Assembly: GCF_024323335.1 (NCBI RefSeq)
Contig: NC_066583.1
Location: 270,434,916 to 270,498,915 of the forward strand
From: Lathyrus oleraceus
Lineage: Eukaryota; Streptophyta; Magnoliopsida; Fabales; Fabaceae
Direction: 5' to 3'
DNA length: 64,000 nt
Each line of letters begins with the position of its first letter. Position 1 is the stretch's first letter. Of the stretch, positions 36,421 through 47,142 are shown one piece after another. The position numbers and the translations under genes are program-made. The notes under the pieces were generated by a model. That model made no database searches. It had not been told where the DNA came from and was given only the letters and a program-made list of their open reading frames with translations.

Positions 36421-37354
36421 TGTAACACCCCAAAATTTGCCCTCCTCATTCATGCATTCATTTAGCATTTCATCATGTCAATCAGAATTAGATCAAAAAA
36501 AAAAAGAAAAAAAACGAAAAAAAGAAAAAAAAAACGAAAAAAAAAAAAAAATTTACAAAAAAAAATAATAATATAAAAAAATTTTTAATTAATTAATTAA
36601 TTAAATAAATAATTAAATAAATAAAATATAATAAAAAAAATTTGGACCTGGGTCTCTCTCATTTGAGCCCACAAAACCATGAAATTCAGTCTATAAATAC
36701 CAAGGCTTCACTTGAGAGAACACAGAACAAAGGGGGATTTTGAAGAGAAGCAAAATACTCTGAGGTTTCCTTGGAACAAAACCCTGAGGAAAAAGATAGT
36801 GAGAGAAGACCTAACGGAGTTCAGAGCAGCCTCCAAACCCCGACGGGAACTCAACTACACAGAATCACCTCTGCCTCACATAAACCCTGACGATTGTTTT
36901 GTAAACCTCACGGGTGCAACTCAATTTCAATCAAGCTCTCCAATCAGGTTTGCCATTATTCCCATTACCTTTGCCCATGGGTTTAATATGTATATGAATG
37001 TATAAACAATGCCTTGAATGTTTAACCGTTTAATTTTTGAGTGTATGCCACAGGGTTTGAGGTTTCTGAAACCATACTGTTATTCATGAAAAAAATGCTT
37101 ATGATGTTTCACTAACCCTTTTGTTGAATTTTTGTGAGGGCTCACATGACTTTTGCAGGGATAACTTGCGTGGTTTCCCACTTTATTTGTGGGATAACCC
37201 CTGGAGGTTCATTCCGATTACCCGTACTGACTCACTTTTCTTTGATGGCATTAGCTTGGAAGGATCTCAGGGTTTCCCATTCCTCTAATTGTTGTTACTT
37301 CGGATCTTTATCCGCGTGGTACTTTTACATTTTTCCCGCATTTTACTGCTTTCC
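36421..37354 (+). repeat. Truncated 5' LTR of the deleted Tat element
   Basis: Aligns with 39498 to about 40433 of the 3' LTR and departs from it after GCATTTTACTGCTTTCC, where 3' UTR sequence begins. It includes an A-rich tract (36496-36560), a TTAA/TAAA-rich tract (36580-36635) and TATAAATA at 36692-36699. Confidence 0.9.
36692..36699 (+). promoter_or_regulatory. TATA box of the Tat-type LTR
   Basis: TATAAATA in the context CAGTCTATAAATACCAAGG, found unchanged in all three LTRs of this family (36692, 39765 and 59613). Confidence 0.6.
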
Positions 37355-38440
37355 GGCAATCTTCGAAGGTTAAAGATCGACTAATCATCCACTTCAGAAA
37401 GCAAGATGAGCAGAGCGTCTTGAGGACATACGAACCATAGCAGAGTCGAAACTCAGTGGGACCCCGTATCCCCATTGCCATTAGGATAGTTCTCTTTTTA
37501 TAGAGATCACCTCTTTTCAGGGATCAGCTTCCTGATACCCTCGCCTATTCCTGGCACAAATTTTCTCCCCAGTAAGAGTCGAATAATTCAGTTAAAGAGC
37601 CTCTTTATTTTTCATTTATCAGTTTGTTTGCAAAAATGTCTGAATTTTTGATAAAACATATTGCATATGAACATAATGGTGGCTTTTGCAGATGATTTGC
37701 ACAGGAAAACATTTAAAATTGCTTTGAATGTGCTTAATCCCGAACGGTGAATTCAAACCGAGTAATTCCCCCGAGGCATACGTGTATTTTTGGTTGCAGG
37801 TCACAGGAACCGGATGCCAAGTCATGAATCCTCATCCCCAAGCGGTTGACAAAGTCTCTCCTCAGCAGAGCATGTTCCCCAACAGAGTTGACAGCATCCA
37901 GACTATATATCCCCAGCGGAGTTGACAGTGTCAGACTGTATCTTCCTAGCAACAGCGGAGTGGTTGCATACCCAACGGACAAGAGGGTGGTGTTCCCAGT
38001 GTTCATCTTATCCCCAACAGATTATTTCTAACATATTTGTTCTAATCCCCAGCTAGAGGACGATTAGCAAGATCATATCCCCAACAAGGGCCGTTTCCTA
38101 CGACATTTCCCCAGGAAGTGTTTTCCCCACAGACTCTCCTCACAGGGCCTCGCCGAACAAAGTTTCCATAGTTGATACTCCCCCCGCAAGGTCGACTTTT
38201 CAAGCAGCCAATTTATTTTTGGTGGCTCATTGGTCCCGGCAGACGGATCATTCCCCACAGAGCATTCAAGGATTGATACAGCGATCTGTTCCCTACCGGA
38301 GTTTGCTTCCCCAAGCAGATTTCTTTTTACACCATGCATAACATTTACATTTGCATGCATATCATATCAAGCATACACATAAGCTGATAAACAGGTTCTT
38401 CCAAGCAGACTGAAGAATTACTTTACAACCAAGGTCATGA
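37355..38440 (+). repeat. 3' UTR part with TCCCCA-motif repeats
   Basis: Noncoding. From about 37830 to 38330 a TCCCCA motif recurs every 20-45 bp. Two copies (37876-37893 and 37910-37927) match the complement of this family's PBS at 15 of 18 positions. Confidence 0.7.
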
Positions 38441-39334
38441 GATCCAGCCAGAGGATCAAGCGTGAGTGATCCAGCCTGAGGGTCGTTTTGAAGATTCAGC
38501 CTGAGAATCGTTTTCCAGTGATCCAGCCTGAGGGTCATTTTGAAGATTCAGCTTGAGAATCGTTTTCCAGTGATCCAGCCTGAGGGTCATTTTGAAGATT
38601 CAGCCTGAGAATCGTGTTCCAGTGATCCAGCCTGAGGGTCCATTTCGAAGATTCAGCCTGAGAATCGTGTTCCAGTGATCCAGCCTGAGGGTCATTTCGA
38701 AGATTCAGCCTGAGAATCGTGTCCCAAGAGTCAGCCTGAGGCTCAATTTGAAGATTCCCAAGTGAAGTCGCCTACAAGCTTTATTTCCCCAGCAAGCCTA
38801 AGTCTAATTGAGGAGTCGTTACAACATGTTCTAGCCCGAAGAATATGTACGAAGCCCAAAAGTGGAATATGCTCGAAGCTGCATATCTAATATGAAGGTT
38901 GGATGTAGATTTCAAAAGAGGGTCAACCAGCGCATGCCTCAGATGCGGGATCCTAATGATGGGAATTTATCATCAAAACAATCCAGATCTAGCCAGAAGA
39001 TCGAAGTCAGGTCTAGCCCGAAGACCGGAAATAGATTCAGCCAGAGAATCGAAATAATTCAGATCTAGCCAGAAGATCGAAATAGATTCAGCCAGAGAAT
39101 CGAAACAATTCAGATCTAGCCAGAAGATCGAAGTAGATTCAGCCAGAGAATCAAATTAAGTTCAGATTCAGCCAGAGGATCGACACTCCAGATCTAGCCA
39201 GAAGATCAAAATCGTATCCAGCCCGAGGATCAAAATTAATATCCAACCAGAGGACTAAATTAAGTATAGGTTCAGCCAGAGGATCGACACTCCAAATTAA
39301 GCCAGAAGACTGATTCAGATCCAGCCAGAGGATC
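38441..39334 (+). repeat. Array of 17-nt hairpin-forming units
   Basis: About 26 units of the form GATTCAGCCTGAGAATC, alternating in a 52-bp higher period at the start (38468, 38493, 38520, 38545 ...). Each has 5-nt arms around an AGCCTGA, AGCCAGA or AGCCCGA centre. The arms change together between units: GATTC/GAATC, GATCC/GGATC, GATCT/AGATC, GGTCT/AGACC, GAGTC/GGCTC. Non-Watson-Crick pairs are G.U in the sense strand. At least 23 units can pair fully if G.U is allowed. The 38750-38985 stretch between two blocks is mostly degenerate. Confidence 0.85.
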
Positions 39335-39497
39335 GGAAGAAAAATAAACAGCTCGGTGTATTTCTGCGTTTTTGTGGTGTCCTCGGAGCGCAAATTTTCG
39401 GTTTGTCTTTGGTATTCAATCACAGCTCACCCCGTTTGTCTGATAAGCTGTTTGCTTTCATCCTACTCGGGTTAGCTGATGTTTGAATAGGGGCAGC
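39335..39497 (+). other. 3' UTR end and polypurine tract
   Basis: Unremarkable sequence ending in GAATAGGGGCAGC (39485-39497), directly before the 3' LTR, as in the Ogre elements on the other strand. Confidence 0.7.
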
Positions 39498-41181
39498 TGT
39501 AACACCCCAAAATTTGCCCTCCTCATTCATGCATTCATTTAGCATTTCATCATGTCAATCAGAATTAGATCCAAAAAAAATAATAATAATAAATAACGAA
39601 GAAAAAAAAACGAAAAAAAAAAAAATTACAAAAAAAAAAATAATAATAAAAAAAATTTTAATTAATTAATTAATTAAATAAATAATTAAATAAATAAAAT
39701 ATAATAAAAAAATTTTGGACCTGGGTCTCTCTCATTTGAGCCCACAAAACCATGAAATTCAGTCTATAAATACCAAGGTTTCACTTGAGAGAACACAGAA
39801 CAAAGGGGGATTTTGAAGAGAAGCAAAATACTCTGAGGTTTCCTTGGAACAAAACCATGAGGAAAAAGATGGTGAGAGAAGACCTAACGGAGTTCAGAGC
39901 AGCCTCCAAACCCCGAAGGGAACTCAACTACACAGAATCACCTCTGCCTCACATAAACCCTGACGATTGTTTTGTAAACCTCACGGGTGCAACTCAATTT
40001 CAATCAAGCTCTCCAATCAGGTTTGCCATTATTCCCATTACCTTTGCCCATGTGTTTAATATGTATATGAATGTATAAACAATGCCTTGAATGTTTAACC
40101 GTTTAATTTTTGAGTGTATGCCACAGGGTTTGAGGTTTCTGAAACCATACTGTTATTCATGAAAAAAATGCTTATGATGTTTCACTAACCCTTTTGTTGA
40201 ATTTTTGTGAGGGCTCACATGACTTTTGCAGGGATAACTTGCGTGGTTTCCCACTTTATTTGTGGGATAACCCCTGGAGGTTCATTCCGATTACCCGTAC
40301 TGACTCACTTTTCTTTGACGGCATTAGCTTGGAAGGATCTCAGGGTTTCCCATTCCTCTAATTGTTGTTACTTCGGATCTTTATCCGCGTGGTACTTTTA
40401 CATTTTTCCCGCATTTTACTACTTTCCTAGCTGGAAGACCTCGATAAGAGGCAACGTTTGAGCCCCTTGGTGGCATTTTACTTTGAGATACATGTTTTGT
40501 GTTTTGTATTCATATCCCTGCAGGTAGCGCGGTTCCTTCATCAAGGACTGCCGTTTTGCCCTCGAGCATCCCAAACCCTAAAACCCAAAGCAACACGTTA
40601 ACTCCTTTTACTACAGGCGAGTAAGTCTCCAAAGGTCGAGCATCTGGTAGATTGCGTAGTGACGTCGTTCGCCCAAAACCCAATCCATAACCCCGTAGTT
40701 AGCCGAACTACGTTTTGCTCTGATTCTCATTCCAGATGAGATACGTAGGCATAAGACGCGATGTCTTAGCGAGCACACATCCCCCAACCCATAGGTCAGC
40801 CGAGCTACGAAGACTCTGATTCTCATATTCAGATGAGATACGTATGCAGTGGATACGACATCCGCGCGAGTCATTTTCATTTAACCCTTTTTTTTGGTAA
40901 ACAGCACAAGATAAACCCACACCCTTTAGACAAGAACTACAAAAGTGGATCCCGTAGAGTACTACGGATGCGTAGGGGTGCTAATACCTTCCCTTCGCAT
41001 AACCGACTCCCGAACCCAAGATTTGGTTGCGAGACCCCTTCTTGTCCTTTCCTTTTTTCAGGTTTACTTCGAGCGTTTCCTTTCCCTCCTTTGGGATGAA
41101 TAACGCGCGGTGGCGACTCTTCTATCTTTTTCTTTCGCCGGTTGTTTTTTTTTTTCGCACTGTATTTTTCAGGTTGCGACA
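39498..41181 (+). repeat. Complete 3' LTR of the deleted Tat element (1684 bp)
   Basis: TGTAACACC to TTGCGACA. TATAAATA at 39765-39772. Compared with 59321-60926 it carries an extra tandem copy of a block of about 80 bp around 40690-40830 (two TCTGATTCTCAT...AGATGAGATACG units instead of one), which explains most of the length difference. The Met-started frames inside it are chance frames. Confidence 0.9.
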
Positions 41182-41186
41182 CAAAG

Positions 41187-42367
41187 CTGGGAGAACCATC
41201 TGGATCAAGACCTCCAGTACCTCTAGTTAGATCACCTGGTAAGTCTGTACCTCTCCCTCCTTCTGTAAAAATTAAACATGTTGCTTCCTTACTCCCTCAA
41301 CCTTCGCCCATATACACAACATCTGATACTCCTCCCTCAACCTCTAGACCCTCTAACCAACCTTCTCAAAAATTCAATCTTGCCACCACAACTCTACCTG
41401 TTTCAGAAGCAGAAATGCTAAACGAAACCACTTCACCCTCTTCATCACCATCTCCATAATCCCCACCTTACTATACCCTCTCATCTGACACAGAACCCTC
41501 TAATCCTCACTCTTCTGGCTCAACTCCAAAATCGTGTTATGGCCTCTTAACAGCCAACACACTCTAACCCTGAACCTGAAGTTACTTCTCCACCCCCAGA
41601 AAACCCAAACACAACCACCTATAACCCTCCATCATCAGAACCAATCCACGCTGAATCACAACCATCCCAACCACAACACTCTGAAATACCCCAACTAACT
41701 ACCTCCGCTGACCCACCAACTCCCACACTTAACTTAAGCCCCCATTTCTCCCTCCCAAACCTCTGAACCAGAAACCACCCTTCTGACCCTTGAGGAAGCA
41801 TTAAGGTTTTTGCAGAATCTTTAGTTGACAAGGTCAAGTCTCTGACCATCAACTCTGGCATCAGTGATGATCCCTCCGCTGTAAGGACTCACTAGAACAG
41901 AGTGATAAGTTGGATGACCTCTGAAGCCTTCAAGCTGAAAGGCCTCTCTGAACAAGTCTGCAATGACTTCATCAGAGACGCTGAGATCAGACTCCAGGAG
42001 CGTCTAGCCAGAGAAGCTGAGGAGCGGGCAAGAAAAGAAGCTAAAGAGAAAGCAAGACAAGAAGAACTTCAGAGAATCAAAGAAGCTGAAGCCAAAGCTC
42101 TTGCTGATGCCGATGCTGCTGTTGAAGCTGAGGCAAAAGCCAAAGCTGCTGCTGAAGAAGCAGCTCGTCGTGCTGAAGAGTCTGCTGCCAGAGTCAGAAA
42201 TGATGAACTGACCCAGGGGGAGTCCTCCACCTTCGTCCCTCTGGTCCTGAAGACCCTTGAAGAGTTGCAGAAAGAACAACATGTAGTTCGAGCCAGATTG
42301 GACCAACATGATTATGTCAATGTCAACATTCAGAACATGTTGTCCCAGCTGCTCCAGAGGATGCCTC
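41187..42367 (+). pseudogene. SIRE env-like ORF, part 2
   Basis: Continues part 1 after the TSD. 41187 to about 41900 encodes a Pro/Ser/Thr-rich low-complexity region with stops. The frame 41902-42367 encodes a strongly predicted-looking coiled coil rich in Ala, Glu, Lys and Arg (RLAREAEERARKEAKEKARQ and onward), then SSTFVPLVLKTLEELQKEQH. A C-terminal coiled coil after a Pro-rich linker is typical of SIRE env-like proteins. The stop at 42370 is supplied by the inserted LTR (TG-TAA). The natural end is at 44578. Confidence 0.75.
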
Positions 42368-44301
42368 TGTAACACCCCGATGAAATAAGGCTAATTATTT
42401 AATTTAAATTAATATAATATTTATTAATTTAATTAATTAATTGGAAATATTATTGGATTATTATTGTTATTATTTTGGAATAATAATTATTGGAAAATAT
42501 ATAAGTTGGAACAAATAAAAAGGGTTCATTTTTTTGGGAAAATAAGGTTTTCACGTGAAACTCAGAGAAGCGGCTGAAAGAGACAGAGCAAGGACTGAAG
42601 GTTGAAGAAGGAAGAGCTTGAGCTTAAATATTCGCCGGATTATATCAGGTAAGGGGGGTTTATCGTCGATTAATGGGTATTATGGGATAATATGTAATGG
42701 GTAGTGATAAGCCGTTGATTTGACCCTAATTGGGATTGTGAATGCTGAAAATGATGCTGGATAAACTGTGTTAAAAACTGTAATTGAATCGATAATGGTG
42801 TGTGTCGTAATTTACTGGACGTATAGCTTTTTACGGAATTGGAATCGGAGGTCCGGAAGTCCTCTAACGGCGGAAAATGCGGAGAATTCTGCATTCTGCT
42901 TTGTGTTAGCGCAGGAACTGTTGTTTTGTCTGCGTTAACCGGTTAACCCAGGGTGTTAACCCGTTAACACTGTTACGAATTGAGAATTAGTGCTGTTTTG
43001 CCTGCGTTAACCGGTTAACCCAGGGCGTTAACCGGTTAACACTGTTAAGTTTTGGGCAGTAAGCGTGTTTTGCCTGCGTTAACCGGTTAACCCAGGGCGT
43101 TAACCGGTTAACGCTGTTGCAGAGTGGAAAAAGTGTTAATTAAAATGTTGTGTGCCTAATTGGTGGTTGCCTATATCGGTGTGTGATATAGTAGGGATTA
43201 TTTCCCGCTGTTTTGAGCAGTATAGGTATTAGTGGAGTGGGCTAATACTGTGTTTAATTGAATTACATGATAATGATGTGTTGATACATGTGTTGATGAT
43301 GTATGATGGCATGCATAATGATGTGAATGTATATATTATGCCTGTATTTGTGAATGGACTGTTGTATGGCTTAGAGTGTGAGCATATGTCCATTGTGAAT
43401 TGTTGTTGATGTTGCATTGCTAGATGATTAGCGTGCATAGCATAGCCTGTGGGGCTGTAGCTAATTCCCATGGTGAGGAATTAGTGAGTGAATCATTGTG
43501 GATTTGTTGTTGATGTTTGCATGCTAGATGATTAGTGTGCATAGCATAGCCTTCGGGGCTGTAGCTAATTCCCATGGTGAGGAATTAGTGAGTGAGTCAT
43601 TAGATCTCAAATGAGTGGGACTAGTGAGCTTAGTAGCCGTATCTGGATTGATCGGTGAGCTTGAACTATATGTTCAAGAATAGTCGGTACCGCATGTGTG
43701 GAGTCTCATTGCATAATGTATGTATGACGTATAATATGAATGGATGTATTCCAATATTATACGTGTGTTTGTGTTGTTGTAGAGTATGATTTGAGATTAT
43801 ACTTGTGTTTTATGTGGTGTTGAGTATGATGTTGAGTTGGTGTGCTGTTACTGATTGTATGTGGTGATTAGGGTGATTAATGTGTTAAATTACTTAACAT
43901 TACATGATGTTTTATAATACTTGTTATATCGATTGAGGAACTCACCCTTACACTATTTTTCAGGTAACGAACAGTGATTGAGTAGAAGCTAGTCCTTGGA
44001 GTCTAGTGTCGTCCTTAGTGGGTCATGCTCTGGTAGATGTAACATCGGGATGGGATGTTTTACTATGTTTTCTTTTGGTTGTTGAACAACTTTACATGTA
44101 ATGTAGTACATGATTTGAATGTTGTTATTTTGTATCCGCTGCGAATTATGCAAAATGTGTCTTATTTTGATTAAATAAATGAGCATGACAGGATATTTTG
44201 ATGATTGGTGTGAAATGATTGTGTGACACCCTTAAGGGCATAATTACTCTGATTGATATTTTATTATTTTAATTAAATATTTGGGGTATTTTAGAAGGGT
44301 G
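42368..44301 (+). repeat. Tekay-like chromovirus solo LTR
   Basis: Begins TGTAACACCCCGATGAAAT and ends with GGGGTATTTTAGAAGGGTG. LTRs of Tekay-type chromoviruses that I know in legumes start this way and end AGAAGGGTGTTACA. The last five bases are missing, and duplicated env sequence follows instead of a target duplication. There is no internal coding sequence. Inside are a palindrome array (42934-43112), a tandem repeat of about 105 bp (two units near 43408-43600, each with AGCATAGCC and CATGGTGAGGAATTAGTGAG) and AGGTAACGAACAGTGATTGAG near 43962. The family name is from memory of the end sequences and moderately sure. Confidence 0.7.
42934..43112. repeat. Array of GTTAACCGGTTAAC palindromes
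   Basis: Six copies of the 14-bp perfect palindrome GTTAACCGGTTAAC (one with a single change) start at 42934, 42955, 43006, 43027, 43078 and 43099. They form three pairs with 21-bp spacing, repeated at exactly 72 bp. Confidence 0.9.
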
Positions 44302-44578
44302 CTGCTGCTGCTGCTGTTGAAGCTGAGGCAAAAGCCAAAGCTGCTGCTGAAGAAGCAGCTCGTCGTGCTGAAGAGTTTGCTGCCAGAGTCAGAAATGATG
44401 CACTGACCCAGGGGGAGTCCTCCACCTTCGTCCCTCTGGTCCTGAAGACCCTTGAAGAGTTGCAGAAAGAACAACATGTAGTTCGAGCCAGATTGGACCA
44501 ACATGATTATGTCAATGTCAACATTCAGAACATGTTGTCCCAGCTGCTCCAGAGGATGCCTCCACCTCCAAACCCTTA
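44302..44578 (+). pseudogene. SIRE env-like ORF, part 3 (duplicated C-terminus)
   Basis: 44310-44562 repeats 42115-42367 with two substitutions in 253 bp, then continues to the natural stop TAG at 44576-44578 (MPPPPNP end). The preceding (GCT)n run overlaps the junction with the Tekay-like LTR, so the exact breakpoint cannot be placed. Confidence 0.85.
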
Positions 44579-45006
44579 GGCACCTAGGATTTTCTTTGTT
44601 CTTTCTGATGTGCTTGTTGCTTTATCTAATTTTCTTGTTGCCTTTTGTTCCCATGTCTGCTTTTTGCGTTTCTGGCTTCTGTAAATGTTACCTGTCAATA
44701 TCAATCTTCTGTTAATATCTTTTTGCTAAGTCTTTTTTATTCTGACAAATAGGGGGAGAACTAAAAACAGCTATGATGAAAACATATCTAATTCCTTTCA
44801 AACTCTGCAAACATTGTGTCTAAATATGACTTATAGATACGTAGGAAAGTAGCTAGAAACACCAAACCATGGAAGGTCCGGTAAGAACTTCTGATCTCCC
44901 AGATCTAACTCAGGGGGAGCTCACTACAAATCTCTTCTAAGACTTCTTTCTGAAAATGTTTCATCCTTAACTTAAACTGTTTTGTCATCATCAAATAGGG
45001 GGATAT
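44579..45006 (+). other. SIRE 3' UTR and polypurine tract
   Basis: Noncoding. It includes CAAATAGGGGGAGAAC near 44746 and a second purine tract, AAATAGGGGGATAT (44993-45006), abutting the 3' LTR. The latter is the likely priming site. Confidence 0.65.
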
Positions 45007-46063
45007 TGTAAGAACAAAATTGGTTATACAATAGACTTCTAAGATTTTGAATATAACAAAGGATGAAACCAAAAATGGCACTCTAACGAGATTTTTTCTA
45101 AGTGTGCAGGACTCTGAACATTCATGCAGGACTCTGAACATTCACGCAGGACTCTAAAACATTCATACAGGACTCTAAACACTTACGGAGGATTCTGACC
45201 ATATATCAGATGCAAACGTATTTTAGATACAAAGTATTAGATGATCAGACGCTGCTGAGAAAGGAGTACGTCCAGAACGATCTGATTCTGATGAAAGAAA
45301 GACAGCAAAGTCAGAAGCTCCAACAAACCACTGGCCTTAGACTCTGATACTTAAAGAAGACTAGTACACTGAGAAGCTCTGATGAAGTCAGGCGTAATCA
45401 TCCTCTTAAGAATGACTCTGGTACATCAAGACTTTGATGAAGGATCATAAGTCAAGAAAGCGTAACGGAAATAAATCTCACTATGGAAAGGAAGTATTTT
45501 AAGAAAGAATTTAAGAGGCAGACAAAATTGTTATAGTAAGAAACAATAGAAATAATGACATTGAATACTCATCAAAGACCAAGACTTTATCATCACTCCA
45601 ACGGTCCTTCTCAACTACTATATAAAGGACAAATTACTTCTATAGAGAGACATATCTGCGACGCACAAAAACTTCATTCATATTCTCTCTCATTTTTTCA
45701 GGAGCTACTGCTCTTACGTCAAAAACTCTTGTTCTAAAACTTTTCTGTAATACTCGCTTACTCTTAGAAGCGCTTTACATTACAACTCTATTTTGCTTAA
45801 ATTATTTTTGTTCCTCAAGTGACTCTGTGCAGTTTGTATACCTTAGAGGGCTAAGAGATTATTCTCTTAGACGATTGGTTGTGTAATCTTTCAAGATGAG
45901 TGGATTAAGTCCTTTTTGAAGGCAAAATCATCTTGGCCGGGTGGACTGGAGTAGCTTTGTTTTCTAAGCAAACCAGTATAAAATTCTGTGTGTCCTTATT
46001 CTTTGAAAAAGCTTTTATTTCCAAAACAATTCAACCCCCCCTTTCTTGTTTTTCTCACCTTCA
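45007..46063 (+). repeat. SIRE 3' LTR (1057 bp)
   Basis: TGTAAGAACAAAATTGG to CTCACCTTCA, followed by the CAAAT target duplication at 46064-46068 and the Ogre 1 LTR. TATATAAA lies at 45619-45626. It carries four CAGGACTCT-type repeats near the start, versus three in 27303-28332. Confidence 0.92.
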
Positions 46064-47142
46064 CAAATGAGAAAAGTGTCTTCATCAAAGTTGTAGATAT
46101 TTAAAATAAATTCAAAATGGTCACCAATTTCATGTCATTTGGATTTGGAATGATAGAGTTATACATTTTTGATGTTTGGAAAAATCACTTGCTCAATGGT
46201 ATAGGTCAAAAGTGACCTATAATGTAACCTCATATCACATGCTCAAAAAAGTTGAATTTACTCTCACTCCAAACATCAAAGTTGAGTTAGACATCTCGAA
46301 TTTAATTGTGCAACTTGGAAATATTTCATCTCATAAATATTGAGCAAGTTATGGCCTTGGGAAGTTGACTTTCAAATTAGGGTTTAGACAAAATGACCTA
46401 TAATGTTTCAACATAGAAAATGATTTTCGAAGCAAAACTAGCCCTAGGTCTCAACATGAAAATTGTTTGCAATGTAATTTAGAGTAACTTTTATCTTGGA
46501 ATAATTTTCATATGGTAAAAATTGTAGGAGATAGGGTCTAGGGAGCCCTAGTTTTGATTAGATGAATTCATCTGGCCAACCACCATCAACCAACTTGCTA
46601 ACTTTCAATTCTTTAGAATTTCTTGGCTCACAGTAGATCATACATGTATAAGATGATGAATTTTGAAGTGTCCCTTGAGAAATTTGATCAATTGGTAAGA
46701 TATCTTGTTGGAGAAGTTACTCAAAATACCCAGTCAAACTAGGGTTCCCAAGGCAAACCACCTCCAAACTCTTGAAGAAAACTTGATCAATATGACATGT
46801 AGGAATCAATGGAACTCATATATGATGCTCGTAACGATTCTTGGATCAATTCATCGTTGTGCTCTTTGTCATGAGGGTCTCAAACCCTAGATATGAACTT
46901 GATAAATCAATGAGATCATGCCTTACCTACAAAAGAGTTAGGCAAATGCAAGGACATATTTTTGGTATTTTGATTAGTAAAATGATAATATACAAGTATG
47001 ATAGAATCACATAGTGCTTGGTGATCTCTCCCAAAACAAACCCAATGAAAGAGGGGTAAGGAGGATGCCAAGTATGGTCCCAATGCTAATGCTTATGATG
47101 AAATTGAATGAGGGATCTTAGGGTCAAAATTGGGGTCTTACA
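46064..47142 (-). repeat. Ogre 1 LTR terminal block, copy 2
   Basis: Second copy of 28333-29412, ending at the same LTR terminus and followed by the same CCTAA (47143-47147). It is the context expected for the original SIRE insertion site. Confidence 0.88.

Larger units (their letters stand above)
36421..41181 (+). mobile_element. Internally deleted Tat-lineage element
   Basis: Begins TGTAACACCCCAAAATTTG and ends GGTTGCGACA, with CAAAG directly repeated at 36416-36420 and 41182-41186, in the SIRE env-like ORF. It consists of the first 934 bp of a 5' LTR, about 2.1 kb of 3' UTR, a polypurine tract and a complete 3' LTR (39498-41181). The rest of the 5' LTR, the PBS and all coding sequence are missing. 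It is the same LTR family as the element at 59321. Confidence 0.92.
30152..46063 (+). mobile_element. SIRE/Maximus-type copia element (5'-truncated, nested inserts)
   Basis: Plus-strand Ty1/copia body with gag, protease, integrase, RT, RNase H (order PR-INT-RT-RH), an env-position ORF and a 3' LTR (45007-46063). The 5' LTR, PBS and N-terminal gag are replaced by the block 28333-30151. The partner LTR is at 27303-28332, with the same CAAAT target duplication as the 3' LTR (46064-46068). A downstream env-like ORF is characteristic of the SIRE/Maximus lineage. It contains an inserted Tat-lineage element (36421-41181) and a Tekay-like LTR (42368-44301). Many frameshifts and stops make it inactive. 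Confidence 0.85.

Noticed and set aside
36712..37005. 97-codon ORF conserved in three LTR copies
   Set aside because: Conserved only to the extent that the LTRs themselves are. The frame ends differ between copies. An LTR-encoded peptide cannot be excluded but nothing supports it.
37134..37373. Repeated small ORF with a signal-peptide look (also at 40207 and 60057)
   Set aside because: It recurs because it lies in the same LTR family. Position downstream of the TATA box, within LTR noncoding sequence, and lack of similarity to any protein I know make it a chance frame.
38441..39334. CRISPR-like regular repeats
   Set aside because: Repeat units are 17 nt with very short variable spacing and sit in a plant retrotransposon 3' UTR. 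There are no spacers or cas genes.
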